Shown in pieces: positions 53,511-62,997 of a stretch of DNA of 64,000 bases. How positions within the stretch are numbered: the first letter of the stretch is position 1; each line of letters starts with the position of its first letter. The position numbers were made by a program, and so were the translations under genes. The notes under the pieces are model-generated. The model searched no databases. It was not told the origin of the DNA and was given only the letters and a program-made list of their open reading frames with translations. The DNA is taken from positions 1 through 64,000 of the forward strand of contig CATXZD010000001.1 of assembly GCA_958403905.1 (NCBI GenBank). The letters are read 5' to 3'. Origin of the DNA: an uncultured Ruminococcus sp. Lineage in GTDB: Bacteria; Bacillota; Clostridia; Oscillospirales; Acutalibacteraceae.

Positions 53511-53549
53511 TTTAAACAGATTACTGTCTTTTGAAAGGGAGAAAACTAT

Positions 53550-55379
53550 ATGTGTGGTATTGTTGGATACGTAGGTCATAGGGATTGCAGCGACGTGCTT
53601 GTAAGCGCACTTACTAAGCTTGAGTACAGAGGCTATGACTCGGCAGGTATTGCTGTTTTTGAAAACGGCGAAATTAAAACAGTAAAGACAAAGGGTAAAC
53701 TTAAGGACTTAGAGGATAAGCTTGCAGCCGTCGGCAAGCCGAACGGCAGTGTCGGTATAGGTCACACAAGATGGGCTACTCACGGTGAGCCGTCGAATGT
53801 TAATTCACATCCGCACAGCGGCGCAAGAGTTACTATTGTTCACAATGGGATTATAGAAAATTACATAGAGTTAAAGGAATTTTTGATTTCAAAGGGCAGA
53901 GAGTTTTTAAGTGATACCGACACAGAGGTTGTTGCACAGCTTCTTGACTATAAATATAACGGAAATCCGCTTGAAACTATTGACGCAGTAATGGCTGAGC
54001 TTAAGGGCTCGTTTGCACTTGGAATTATGTTCAAGGATTTTCCTGACAAAATTTATGCAGTTCGCAGAGAAAGCCCGCTTATTGTCGGAGTTGCCGAGGG
54101 CGAGTGTTTTATCGCTTCCGATGTTCCTGCTATTTTGCAGTATACAAAAGATTATTATCTGCTTGACCACGATGAAATTGCAACCTTGTCAGGTGAAGGC
54201 GTAACCTTTGTTGACGAACACCTTGAACCGCTCGAAAAAGAACTAAAAACTGCTGACTGGGATATGGAGGCTGCTGAAAAGGGCGGCTATCCTCACTTTA
54301 TGATTAAGGAAATCAATGAACAGCCGCTTGCAATAAGAACAACAATTATGCCCAGAATCAAGGACGGCTTGCCCTGTCTTGAGGAGTGCGGCATTACACT
54401 TGAGAAGTTAAAGAATTTTACTAACATTACGATTGTAGCCTGCGGTACGGCAATGCACGCAGGAATGGTAGGAAAATACGTTATTGAAGATCTTGCAAGA
54501 GTCCCCGTAAATGTAGATATTGCTTCCGAGTTCCGCTATAGAAATCCGATTGTAGGCAAAGGAGATCTTGTGATTATAATTTCGCAGTCGGGTGAAACTG
54601 CCGACAGCCTTGCTGCAATGCGCCTTGCAAAGCAGAAGGGGGCGACTACGCTTGCAATTGTAAACGCTAAAGGAAGCTCAATTGCACGTGAGGCGGATAT
54701 GCTCATTTACACGTTGGCAGGTCCCGAAATTGCAGTTGCGTCTACAAAAGCTTATATAACACAGCTTTCGGTTGTTTATCTTTTTGCTTTTGAGCTTGCG
54801 CTTGCAAAGGAAACCGTGAGCGTTGCAGAGTGCAAAAGACTTGTATCTGCACTTATGAAAATGCCCGACGCGGTTCAGTATGTTATTGACAACTGCGAAG
54901 AGAAATGTAAATATATCGCAACAAAGCTTATTGCGGCAGACAGTCTGCTTTATATCGGCAGAGGTCTTGACTATGCACTTTCAATGGAGGGTTCGCTGAA
55001 GCTTAAAGAGGTTTCGTACATTCACTCCGAAAGCTATGCGGCAGGCGAGCTTAAACACGGCACAATTTCGCTTATTGACGAGGATATGCCTGTTATCTCG
55101 GTGGCTACTCAGACAGATGTTATTCCCAAGACTATAAGTAACATAGTTGAGGTCAAGTCGAGAGGAGCAAAAATAATTCTTGTTTGCACTGACACCTGCG
55201 CAAGAGGGCTTAAAGAGGGAGTTGCCGATTATGTTGTGGAAATTCCCCATTCTGAGGAGCTTTTGATGCCGATTACGGCTGTAGTTCCTCTCCAGTTGAT
55301 TGCTTATTACACATCAATTAACAGAGGAAATGACCCTGATAAGCCAAGAAACCTCGCAAAATCCGTTACGGTGGAATAA
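53550..55379 (+). CDS. glmS: Glucosamine-6-phosphate synthase
   Basis: Makes glucosamine 6-phosphate from fructose 6-phosphate and glutamine, the entry to UDP-GlcNAc. 609 residues: N-terminal amidotransferase with the catalytic Cys2 (MCGIVGYVG), GHTRWATHG and HNGIIENY; two SIS domains (SQSGETADSL, ASTKAYITQL, HSESYAAGELKHG); and the KSVTVE C-terminus. There is no room for a glmS ribozyme: only 39 bases separate it from the gene before. Its place here suggests it supplies amino sugar to the surface pathway. Confidence 0.97.
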   Translation: MCGIVGYVGHRDCSDVLVSALTKLEYRGYDSAGIAVFENGEIKTVKTKGKLKDLEDKLAAVGKPNGSVGIGHTRWATHGEPSNVNSHPHSGARVTIVHNGIIENYIELKEFLISKGREFLSDTDTEVVAQLLDYKYNGNPLETIDAVMAELKGSFALGIMFKDFPDKIYAVRRESPLIVGVAEGECFIASDVPAILQYTKDYYLLDHDEIATLSGEGVTFVDEHLEPLEKELKTADWDMEAAEKGGYPHFMIKEINEQPLAIRTTIMPRIKDGLPCLEECGITLEKLKNFTNITIVACGTAMHAGMVGKYVIEDLARVPVNVDIASEFRYRNPIVGKGDLVIIISQSGETADSLAAMRLAKQKGATTLAIVNAKGSSIAREADMLIYTLAGPEIAVASTKAYITQLSVVYLFAFELALAKETVSVAECKRLVSALMKMPDAVQYVIDNCEEKCKYIATKLIAADSLLYIGRGLDYALSMEGSLKLKEVSYIHSESYAAGELKHGTISLIDEDMPVISVATQTDVIPKTISNIVEVKSRGAKIILVCTDTCARGLKEGVADYVVEIPHSEELLMPITAVVPLQLIAYYTSINRGNDPDKPRNLAKSVTVE

Positions 55380-55392
55380 GGAGAGTTGTTTT

Positions 55393-56955
55393 ATGAGCAA
55401 GTTTATAGTAAAAACGGTTGACTTTGTATTCTATATACTGATTGGAATTATTCTTGTAGCGAGTATTTCCTCATTGTGCGGAATGGTGTCAGACGGCTTT
55501 ATTGGTTATGTTTTATTTATGGGTTTACTTCTGTTTGTATTTGCTGTTTGGTATTTTGGAGAAGATATTTTAAATTTTGTATATAAGAAAATCTATACAC
55601 CAATAAACAAGGTATCAGTATTTAAGATGATGTTTTGTGTTTTTTTGGTTTCTTTTGTTACTAAAGTTTTTTTCGTATTCCTTTTTGATAATGATGCTGC
55701 AAACACAATAGATATGAGCTTATATGCCTCTTTTTCACAACAATTATCAGATAACGGTGAAATTACTGAGCATCTAATTTCTGCATTAAATTATCCATAC
55801 CAAGTTATTTATGGTCTCTTTTTGTCTCCTGTTGTTTCTGTTTTTGGTAAAGATACAAAAGCATTAACGGTATTTCTCTCGTTACTATTATCAATATCAA
55901 GTGTTTTATTATTTGATATTATAAGAAAATATGTTGGAAAAACTACAGCTTTTATTGGCATCATGTTGTATAATTTGCTTCCTGTGGGATTGTTTCAGTC
56001 ACAATTACTAATACATGAAACTCCATTATTGTTTTTTCACATAACATCACTTTGGTTATTTTTAAAGTACTATGATAAAAAATATAATTTGCCTATAAGA
56101 ATTTTATTTTTGATTTTATCAGCAATTTTAATTAGTTTTGCAAATAAAATTAATCAAGGCGGCACTATTGTAATAATTTCGTTCTGTATTTTCTGTGTTG
56201 CAAAAACATTTATTGATAAAGTTAATGTTAAGAAGATAATTTCTGTTTTATTTCAAATATTATGCTTTGGTTTGTGCTTTATAGTAATGTCGAATGTTTG
56301 CAATTCTTTTGTAAAAAATGTTGTCAGTGAGAATAGCGAAGCGACTAAGAAAATTGAATATAGATTACCTATGGGATGGGCTGTTTACTTGGGATTTAAT
56401 TATGAAACAAGTGGTCATTGGAATGAAGCTGATGCAAATACATATGAAAAGTATTCGGATTTTGACAATAGAGATGATGCAATAGAATATCAAAAAGAGT
56501 TGATAGAAGAACGTTTACAAAACTATATTGATGAACCTGTCATTATTCCGATACATGTTTTTAATAAATTTAAGGGATTATGGGGCAATCCTTTCTTGCC
56601 GTTTTCTTACGACGATGGTAATCAGATAAACAAATTTGTTTTAGAAGGAGCAGGAGGTATAATAAATAAATTATTCATAATTATAAGTTCATTAAGTTTT
56701 ATTATTGTATGTTCGATGATACTTTTTTCTCGACGCAGACTAAAAAATATTAATACGTTAGAAAAATGTACTCCAGAAATGCATTTTAAAATGGTAATAA
56801 TCGGTTTAACATTGGCGCTTATTCTATTTGAAGTAATGCCTAAGTATGTTAGTCATCTTCAGATTATAGTATTCGCAGTATGGATGTTTGGATTACGTTC
56901 ATTCTACGAAAATTCAAAAGCAATTAAATTAAAAATAAGAGGAAAGAAAATATAA
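55393..56955 (+). CDS. GT-C type membrane glycosyltransferase (GT39/GT83-like)
   Basis: 520 residues from ATG behind AAGGAGAG; about ten to twelve membrane helices. The first outer loop has FDNDAANTIDMSLYASF, the acidic-pair-then-Tyr arrangement of GT39/GT83-like enzymes that use polyprenyl-phosphate sugars outside the cell. A large outer loop (~320-400) may bind the acceptor. It is likely the transferase partner of the GtrB/ArnC-like enzyme and the SMR pair. Far more A+T-rich than glmS before it and the adenylation gene after it. Confidence 0.8.
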   Translation: MSKFIVKTVDFVFYILIGIILVASISSLCGMVSDGFIGYVLFMGLLLFVFAVWYFGEDILNFVYKKIYTPINKVSVFKMMFCVFLVSFVTKVFFVFLFDNDAANTIDMSLYASFSQQLSDNGEITEHLISALNYPYQVIYGLFLSPVVSVFGKDTKALTVFLSLLLSISSVLLFDIIRKYVGKTTAFIGIMLYNLLPVGLFQSQLLIHETPLLFFHITSLWLFLKYYDKKYNLPIRILFLILSAILISFANKINQGGTIVIISFCIFCVAKTFIDKVNVKKIISVLFQILCFGLCFIVMSNVCNSFVKNVVSENSEATKKIEYRLPMGWAVYLGFNYETSGHWNEADANTYEKYSDFDNRDDAIEYQKELIEERLQNYIDEPVIIPIHVFNKFKGLWGNPFLPFSYDDGNQINKFVLEGAGGIINKLFIIISSLSFIIVCSMILFSRRRLKNINTLEKCTPEMHFKMVIIGLTLALILFEVMPKYVSHLQIIVFAVWMFGLRSFYENSKAIKLKIRGKKI

Positions 56956-56985
56956 ATTGTTTTGCTATAGAAGTGGATTGATAAT

Positions 56986-58491
56986 ATGCAAACTTCGGTT
57001 TTGGATTGGCTTGATATAATTTCAGAAAGGTATGCCGGCAAGACGGTTTTTTCTGACGAGAATAAAAAAATTACTTTTTCTGAGTTTAACAATTACACAA
57101 AATCAATCGGAACGTATCTTGCAAAGCTCGTTTCGGGTAATGTTCCGGTTGTAGTTATGAGCGGACGTCACGTTATGACGCCCGCCGCTTTTCTGGGAGT
57201 TGTAAGGGCAGGTTGCTTTTATGCACCGATGGATGTAACAATGCCGTTGTCAAGATTGAACAGCATACTTGGTGTAATTAAGTCGGATTTTATGCTTGTA
57301 GACAAAGAACACCTTGAAACGGCAAAAAAACTTGACTTTAGCGGAAAAATAGTTATCATAGATGATATAATATCGACAATTTCGGATGAAAACTTGCTGA
57401 ATAAGGCTCGCTTGGGACTTACCGAGATTTCACCGCTTTATGTGATTTTTACCTCTGGCTCTACGGGTGTGCCAAAGGGTGTTATCACCTCGCACCATTC
57501 GCTGATGTGCTACATTGACGCAGTGTGCAAGGTTCTTGATATTAACGAAAGCGATGTTCTGGGTAATCAGTCGCCGCTTGACTATATTGCCGCTGTGAGG
57601 GATATTTATCTGCCGCTTAAGACGGGTGCGTCAACGGTGATTATCCCGAAAAACGAGTTTTCAATGCCTACTGAGCTGTTTGATACGCTCAACAAAAACA
57701 GAGTGACCACGCTCTGCTGGAGTGTTGCGGGAATTGAACTCCCTGCAAAGCTCGGCGCATTCGACTGTGTAAAGCCTGAATACCTTAAAAAGGTGTGTTT
57801 CTCAGGCTCGGTTATGCCGTGCAAATATCTGAAAATCTGGCAGGAGAATCTTCCCGATGTGCTCTACGTAAATCAGTACGGTCCGACTGAGGCAACGGCT
57901 TCGTGTACATATTATGTCGTTGACGAAAAGGTCAATGATGATACTGTTCTGCCGATAGGCACTCCGTATGAGAACTACTCGATTATTCTGCTTAACGAGG
58001 ACGGAACAGCTACTGCCAACGGCGAAATCGGTGAAATTTGTGTAAAAGGCCCGATTCTTGCACTTGGATATTACGGCGACTTAGAGCGTACAAACGAGTC
58101 GTTTATTCAGAATCCGCGAAATACAAATTACCGTGAGCTTATCTACAAGACGGGAGATCTTGGTAGCTTCCGTCAGGACGGATTGCTGATGTTCCACGGC
58201 AGAAAAGACCGCCAGATTAAGCATATGGGACACCGCATTGAGCTTGGCGAAATTGAAGAAACCGCTAAGCAGATTGACGGGCTCGGCGAATGCTGTGCCC
58301 TTTACAACAAGGAAAAAGAGCACCTATACCTTTTCTATACAGGAGATGTGCAGTCAAAGGAGATTGTTCTGCATTTCAGAAAGGTTTTGCCTGCATTTAT
58401 GGTGCCTAGAAAACTTGTTGCGCTCGAAGAACTGCCTAAACTGCCGAACGGCAAGCTCGATATGCAGAGTATGAAAGCGATGTTTAAATAA
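56986..58491 (+). CDS. Amino-acid adenylation enzyme, DltA-like
   Basis: 501 residues, ANL superfamily. P-loop FTSGSTGVPKG from ~residue 155, NQYGPTEATASCTYY, YKTGDLGSF, GRKDRQIKHMGHRIE and the C-terminal catalytic lysine K490 in PNGKLD. Size and motifs match DltA, which activates D-alanine with ATP and loads it on carrier protein DltC. Since an amino-acid-type PLP enzyme sits in the same operon, the amino acid might not be D-alanine. First gene of the dlt-like set. Confidence 0.9.
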   Translation: MQTSVLDWLDIISERYAGKTVFSDENKKITFSEFNNYTKSIGTYLAKLVSGNVPVVVMSGRHVMTPAAFLGVVRAGCFYAPMDVTMPLSRLNSILGVIKSDFMLVDKEHLETAKKLDFSGKIVIIDDIISTISDENLLNKARLGLTEISPLYVIFTSGSTGVPKGVITSHHSLMCYIDAVCKVLDINESDVLGNQSPLDYIAAVRDIYLPLKTGASTVIIPKNEFSMPTELFDTLNKNRVTTLCWSVAGIELPAKLGAFDCVKPEYLKKVCFSGSVMPCKYLKIWQENLPDVLYVNQYGPTEATASCTYYVVDEKVNDDTVLPIGTPYENYSIILLNEDGTATANGEIGEICVKGPILALGYYGDLERTNESFIQNPRNTNYRELIYKTGDLGSFRQDGLLMFHGRKDRQIKHMGHRIELGEIEETAKQIDGLGECCALYNKEKEHLYLFYTGDVQSKEIVLHFRKVLPAFMVPRKLVALEELPKLPNGKLDMQSMKAMFK

Positions 58492-58576
58492 AATTAAAAT
58501 AAAAATTATGCAACTTGATTAAACAGCCCGATTTTGTTGCACTGCGTGTTGTATAATGTAAAAACAGGAGGTTATT

Positions 58577-58804
58577 ATGGACGAATTAATGGAAATTCTT
58601 GAGGAATTAAGACCTGACGTGGACTTTGAAAAAGAAACTGCTCTTATTGACGATGGTGTGCTCGATTCATTTGACATTGTTGCGCTTGTCGGTGAGCTTA
58701 ACGAAGCGTTTGATATTGAAATCAAGCCGAACAATCTTGTTCCCGAAAACTTCAATTCGGCGAATGCTATGATGGCTTTAATTGAACAACTTCAGGATGA
58801 ATGA
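58577..58804 (+). CDS. Carrier protein, DltC-like
   Basis: 75 residues, acidic four-helix acyl-carrier fold. S31 in DDGVLDSFDIV is the site for 4'-phosphopantetheine. Preceded by AGGAGG. It overlaps no gene but its stop touches the ribosome site of the next one. It should carry the aminoacyl group made by the adenylation enzyme. It is the only carrier protein in the window and could in principle also serve the FkbH-like protein. Confidence 0.92.
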   Translation: MDELMEILEELRPDVDFEKETALIDDGVLDSFDIVALVGELNEAFDIEIKPNNLVPENFNSANAMMALIEQLQDE

Positions 58805-58811
58805 GGTTTTT

Positions 58812-59990
58812 ATGGACAAGTCATTATTCAAAGAACTTGCGCGGAAACTTGGCACTCCGTCATATGTTTTTGACAGCGACGAGTTTGAAAAGCGTGCTCA
58901 GCTTGTAAAAACTGAATTTGGTGCAGACATTGGGATTTGCTTTTCTATAAAAGCAAATCCGTTTTTGCTGAAAAGTCTGCCGGATTGCTTTGATAAAATC
59001 GAGGTTTGCAGTCCCGGTGAGCTTACAATCTGTGAAAAGACAAACGCAGATATGGACAAGGTTATTTTTTCGGGTGTTAACAAGACAAAAGCTGACATTG
59101 AGCGTGCAATGGATGATAAGGTCGGCACTTTTACAGCGGAGAGTTATCTGCACCTGAAACTTATTAACGAAAGTGCAGTAAAAAGAGGACTCAGAGTTCC
59201 TGTGCTTGTAAGGCTTACAGGCGGCAGTCAGTTTGGCATGGATGAAAACGATGTGATTGACGTTATCAGAAATCGTGATAACTACAGCGGAATTGAGATT
59301 GTCGGACTGCACTTCTTTACCGGTACGCAGAAGAGAAAGCCTTCCGCAATTGAAAGGGAGCTTGACTACGTTGCCGAGTTTGTTGACAGGATAAAAAGCG
59401 AGCTTGACTTTGACATTGAGCGTGTTGAATATGGTACGGGACTTGCTGTTGATTATTTCAGTGACAACGCCGAAGAAACAGAGAAAGAGCGCCTTTGTGC
59501 AGTTGCGCCCAAAATCAGAGAGGTTGCAAAAAAGGTAAAATTGACCATTGAAATGGGCAGGTTTTTTGCTGCACCCTGTGGATATTATTTTACAAAGGTT
59601 ATGGACGTAAAGACGAATTGCGGAGTAAACTACGCAATTGTTGACGGCGGACTTAATCAGTTGAAATATGACGGACAGTTGCAGGGAATGCAGATTCCGA
59701 AAATTACGCACATAAAGGGCGAGAGCAGCGTCTGCGGTGAAAATACAGATAAATGGACGCTTTGCGGAAGTCTTTGCACAACGAATGATATTCTTGCGAG
59801 AAACGCTGAGTTTTCTTCGCTTGAAATCGGTGATATACTTGTATTTGAGCGCTCGGGCGCATATTCGGCAATGGAGGGTATGGCGGTGTTCCTCAGCAGA
59901 GAAATGCCTGTTATCTCGATTTATTCTGAAAAAGACGGCTTAAAAATCGTCAGAGAAATGATTTACACTGACGTTTTTAATACACCGTAA
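58812..59990 (+). CDS. PLP-dependent decarboxylase, diaminopimelate/ornithine decarboxylase fold
   Basis: 392 residues, fold-type III PLP enzyme. K47 in FSIKANP holds the cofactor; GLHFFTGTQ, IEMGRFFAAPCGYY and C322 in LCGSLCTTND follow. The order matches LysA-like decarboxylases, but the C-terminal Tyr/Asn position of LysA appears as GAYSAMEGMAVFL, so the substrate is probably different. AMP-ligase/carrier/PLP-decarboxylase trios are also known from exosortase-A gene sets. Here it could decarboxylate or racemise the free or carrier-bound amino acid. ATG follows GAGG by 6 bases. Confidence 0.88.
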   Translation: MDKSLFKELARKLGTPSYVFDSDEFEKRAQLVKTEFGADIGICFSIKANPFLLKSLPDCFDKIEVCSPGELTICEKTNADMDKVIFSGVNKTKADIERAMDDKVGTFTAESYLHLKLINESAVKRGLRVPVLVRLTGGSQFGMDENDVIDVIRNRDNYSGIEIVGLHFFTGTQKRKPSAIERELDYVAEFVDRIKSELDFDIERVEYGTGLAVDYFSDNAEETEKERLCAVAPKIREVAKKVKLTIEMGRFFAAPCGYYFTKVMDVKTNCGVNYAIVDGGLNQLKYDGQLQGMQIPKITHIKGESSVCGENTDKWTLCGSLCTTNDILARNAEFSSLEIGDILVFERSGAYSAMEGMAVFLSREMPVISIYSEKDGLKIVREMIYTDVFNTP

Positions 59991-60050
59991 AAGTTTATTA
60001 ATTGTTGATTGCTAATTGTAAATTATTAAATATTCAACGAGGATATTATC

Positions 60051-61673
60051 TTGAATTATACATCATTAAACTTTATACTTTTTGTCGCAATAACGGTGCT
60101 TGTCTACTTTTTGTTTCCTCTTAAAAAGCAAAAGTGGAGTGTTCTGCTAGTTGCAAGCTACGTTTTCTATCTTTTTGCAGGATATAAATACGTTGCTTTT
60201 ATCCTTTTTACGACAGTAACTACATATCTTTTTGCCTTGTGGATTAACAAAATAGGAGTAAGGTCGAAGAAAACGCTGAAACTGAACAAGCAGACGTGGG
60301 ATAAGGATAAAAAGAAAAAATTCAAAAATTCAATAAAGCATAAAAAACGCCTTGTTATAGCGCTTGTGCTTGTCGTAAACTTTGGCATACTTGCGTTTCT
60401 GAAGTATTACAACTTCTTTGCAGGAAGCTTAAACGACGTTATGGGTATGTTCGGAATCGGCTTTTCTGCGCCGATGCTTAAGCTGTTTCTGCCCTTGGGA
60501 ATTTCATTTTACACGTTTCAGTCAATGGGCTACATAGTTGACGTTTACCGTGAAAAGGTTGCTCCCGAAAAGAACATTGCAAAGCTTGCTCTTTTCGTGT
60601 CGTTCTTCCCGCAGATTATTCAGGGACCTATCAGCTTTTATGACCAGCTTGCCCATCAGCTTTACGAGCCGCATAATTTTGATTTTACACGCTTTAAGTA
60701 CGGTATGGAGCTTATTTTGTGGGGCTTTTTCAAAAAGCTGATAATTGCCGACAGAGCCGTTGTCGCTATCAACACAGTTACAGCTGATTATTTGGCTTAT
60801 AACGGCACAACGCTTACGTTTACAATTCTGCTATATGCGCTCCAGCTTTATGCCGACTTCTCGGGCGGTATAGACATTTCAAGGGGTGTTGCGCAGATTT
60901 TCGGAATAGATATGGTCGATAATTTCAAGCGTCCGTATTTTGCAAAGTCAATCAACGACTACTGGCGCAGATGGCATATTACGCTTGGTGCGTGGCTGAA
61001 AAACTACCTTTTCTATCCGCTTGCGATGTCAAATCTTTTCATCAACGCAAGCAAAAAGATGAAGGGAACAAAATTCGGCTCAACAAAGGCAGGTGCACAC
61101 ATTGCGAAGGTACTGCCGACAAGTATTGCATCGCTGATTGTGTTTCTCGTTGTCGGAATATGGCACGGTGCAAACTGGAAGTACGTTGCTTTCGGTGTAT
61201 GGAACGGCGGAATTATTATGATTTCAATTCTGCTCAAGCCCGTATTTGACTGGGTGCTTGCAAAGCTGAGAATTAATGCGCAGTCGTTTGCCTACAGTAT
61301 TTTCCAGATGTTAAGAACATTTCTTGTTGTGCTCGTGGGTTATGTTTTTGACGTTGCGCCGAACTTTGCACAGGCTATGAACACGTTTAAGCTTGCGTTT
61401 ACAGACCAGAGTCTTTCGGTCGGCCGGTCGCAGATAAGCGAGCTGGGACTTGACAAACTTGATTATGCAATTATTATCTTTGCTATGATTGTGGTATTTG
61501 TCGCAAGCGTAATTCAGGAAAGACACAGCAGTACAACAATCCGTGAGATGCTCGACAAAAAGCCGTTTGCATTAAGAGGTCTTGTGATTTTTGCAGGGGT
61601 AATGCTTGTACTTGTGTTTGGAATTTACGGTCCTGGATATGACCCCGCCGCATTTGTGTATATGCAGTTTTAG
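60051..61673 (+). CDS. MBOAT O-acyltransferase, DltB/AlgI-like
   Basis: 540 residues from TTG behind GAGG; about twelve membrane helices. MBOAT signs: FFPQIIQGPI, DFSGGIDISRGVAQIFGI, NDYWRRWHITLGAWLKNYLF and the catalytic H372 in GIWHGANWKY. DltB-type proteins move the aminoacyl group from the carrier across the membrane. Longer than typical DltB (~400) by a Lys-rich cytoplasmic insert at ~70-105 and extra C-terminal helices, in this nearer to AlgI. Confidence 0.92.
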   Translation: MNYTSLNFILFVAITVLVYFLFPLKKQKWSVLLVASYVFYLFAGYKYVAFILFTTVTTYLFALWINKIGVRSKKTLKLNKQTWDKDKKKKFKNSIKHKKRLVIALVLVVNFGILAFLKYYNFFAGSLNDVMGMFGIGFSAPMLKLFLPLGISFYTFQSMGYIVDVYREKVAPEKNIAKLALFVSFFPQIIQGPISFYDQLAHQLYEPHNFDFTRFKYGMELILWGFFKKLIIADRAVVAINTVTADYLAYNGTTLTFTILLYALQLYADFSGGIDISRGVAQIFGIDMVDNFKRPYFAKSINDYWRRWHITLGAWLKNYLFYPLAMSNLFINASKKMKGTKFGSTKAGAHIAKVLPTSIASLIVFLVVGIWHGANWKYVAFGVWNGGIIMISILLKPVFDWVLAKLRINAQSFAYSIFQMLRTFLVVLVGYVFDVAPNFAQAMNTFKLAFTDQSLSVGRSQISELGLDKLDYAIIIFAMIVVFVASVIQERHSSTTIREMLDKKPFALRGLVIFAGVMLVLVFGIYGPGYDPAAFVYMQF

Positions 61674-61684
61674 GAGCAGATTTA

Positions 61685-62806
61685 ATGAAGAAAAAGTATG
61701 TGTCGAGAACAATCAAAATTCTGTCGTTTGCATTGGCGGCGTTTTTGATTATGACAGTCACTCAGGTAAGGTGTGACCACAATAAAATAAGGCTTGACGG
61801 ATTTTATATGGAAGAGAAAAATTCGCTTGACGTTGTTTTGCTTGGTGCAAGCGAGGTCTATACGGCATTTTCTTCGGCTCTTGCATATGATGAGTACGGA
61901 TTTACTAGCTATCCGTATGCTATTGAAGCCAATTACATAGATTTGTTTAAGTCTCAGATTAAGGAAATACGGAATAATCAGACTCCGAAGGTTCTGCTTA
62001 TTGAAATGAACGGTGCGCTCTATGGCAATAAGATAAAAGATAAGGATGCAAAGCTCCGCCGTTTTACGGACAGTATGCCGTTTTCGCAGAACAAAATTGA
62101 TACAATCAATCAGTTTGGCAGCGAGGACGAAAAGCTGAGCTATTATCTTCCATGGGTAATGTATCACGGCAGTAAGAGCGCAATCGGAAAATTTCTCGAC
62201 AATATTGCCATCCATTTTAGAGGTTACTCGGCATTAAAGGGGGTTTCGGGCAAATCAAAATCCACTTTTAAAGGCAAGATAATGAACGTTGAGGGCGATA
62301 CGTCCAAGAAGAATCTTCCAAAAGAAACAGAAGAAAAGCTCCGCTGCTTTTTGCAGTATTGCAAGGACAACAAGTTTGAAAATGTTGTGTTTGCGAAATT
62401 CCCGCACCGCATTACCAAGAAAAAGTTTTATGAGCGTTTTCAGATGGGCAATACGATGGCTGAAATCATAAGAGAATACGGTTTTGATTATCTCGACTTT
62501 GAAAATAACTGCAAAGACGTCGGACTTGATTATAAGGAGGATTTCTATAACGATGACCATATGAATATTTACGGTCAGAAGAAATTCACGAAGTATCTCG
62601 GAAAAATTCTTGTTGACAAGTACGGCGTTAAAAAGAGCGAGTTGTCAGAGAATAACAAGGCTCGCTGGGATTCAAGTGCAGAGTATATTAAGTTGTATTA
62701 TAAATATTTCGAAAAGTGTCATAAAGAAGGTAAGAATGCCCAACTGTATGAAACCTTTAGTCTTATGTGCGAGCTTGACAATCTTAAAAAACAGAAAAAT
62801 GTTTAA
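61685..62806 (+). CDS. DltD-like SGNH-fold membrane-anchored protein
   Basis: 373 residues with an N-terminal membrane anchor (~9-27) and an external SGNH hydrolase-like domain: S56 in LLGASEVYTAF and the D289/H292 pair in NDDHMNIYG. DltD works with DltB to place D-alanine on teichoic acid; related proteins act with AlgI-type MBOATs on polysaccharides. It is the last gene of the operon, with a strong terminator 8 bases downstream. Confidence 0.85.
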   Translation: MKKKYVSRTIKILSFALAAFLIMTVTQVRCDHNKIRLDGFYMEEKNSLDVVLLGASEVYTAFSSALAYDEYGFTSYPYAIEANYIDLFKSQIKEIRNNQTPKVLLIEMNGALYGNKIKDKDAKLRRFTDSMPFSQNKIDTINQFGSEDEKLSYYLPWVMYHGSKSAIGKFLDNIAIHFRGYSALKGVSGKSKSTFKGKIMNVEGDTSKKNLPKETEEKLRCFLQYCKDNKFENVVFAKFPHRITKKKFYERFQMGNTMAEIIREYGFDYLDFENNCKDVGLDYKEDFYNDDHMNIYGQKKFTKYLGKILVDKYGVKKSELSENNKARWDSSAEYIKLYYKYFEKCHKEGKNAQLYETFSLMCELDNLKKQKNV

Positions 62807-62814
62807 AAAAAGAG

Positions 62815-62846
62815 CAGACTGCGACGAAAACGCAGTCTGTTTTTGT
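62815..62846 (+). terminator. Terminator of the dlt-like operon
   Basis: Perfect 9-bp stem CAGACTGCG/CGCAGTCTG followed by TTTTTGTG. Confidence 0.9.
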
Positions 62847-62910
62847 GTGCTTAACGGTTTAATTTAAACAGTATTATTCGCTGAAATAAGTAAAAAAATA
62901 TCTTACAGTC

Positions 62911-62939
62911 TTGTAATTTGTTTAAAAATTAGGTATAAT
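62911..62939 (+). promoter_or_regulatory. Promoter of the last gene
   Basis: TTGTAA, 17-base spacer, TATAAT, about 58 bases before the start codon. Confidence 0.6.
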
Positions 62940-62997
62940 AAACTGTATATGTAAAGTTTTGCAAAATCCTGACGAATGGTTAAGGGAGAAATGATTA

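Noticed and set aside
53511..53549. glmS ribozyme upstream of glmS
   Set aside because: Only 39 bases separate the genes, far too short for the ribozyme.
58860..59711. 283-residue minus-strand frame opposite the PLP enzyme gene
   Set aside because: Long but antisense to a gene with all expected motifs; residue composition is unlike a real protein and no ribosome site precedes it.
61682..62215. 177-residue minus-strand frame opposite the DltD-like gene
   Set aside because: Antisense shadow of a motif-bearing gene; no start signals.
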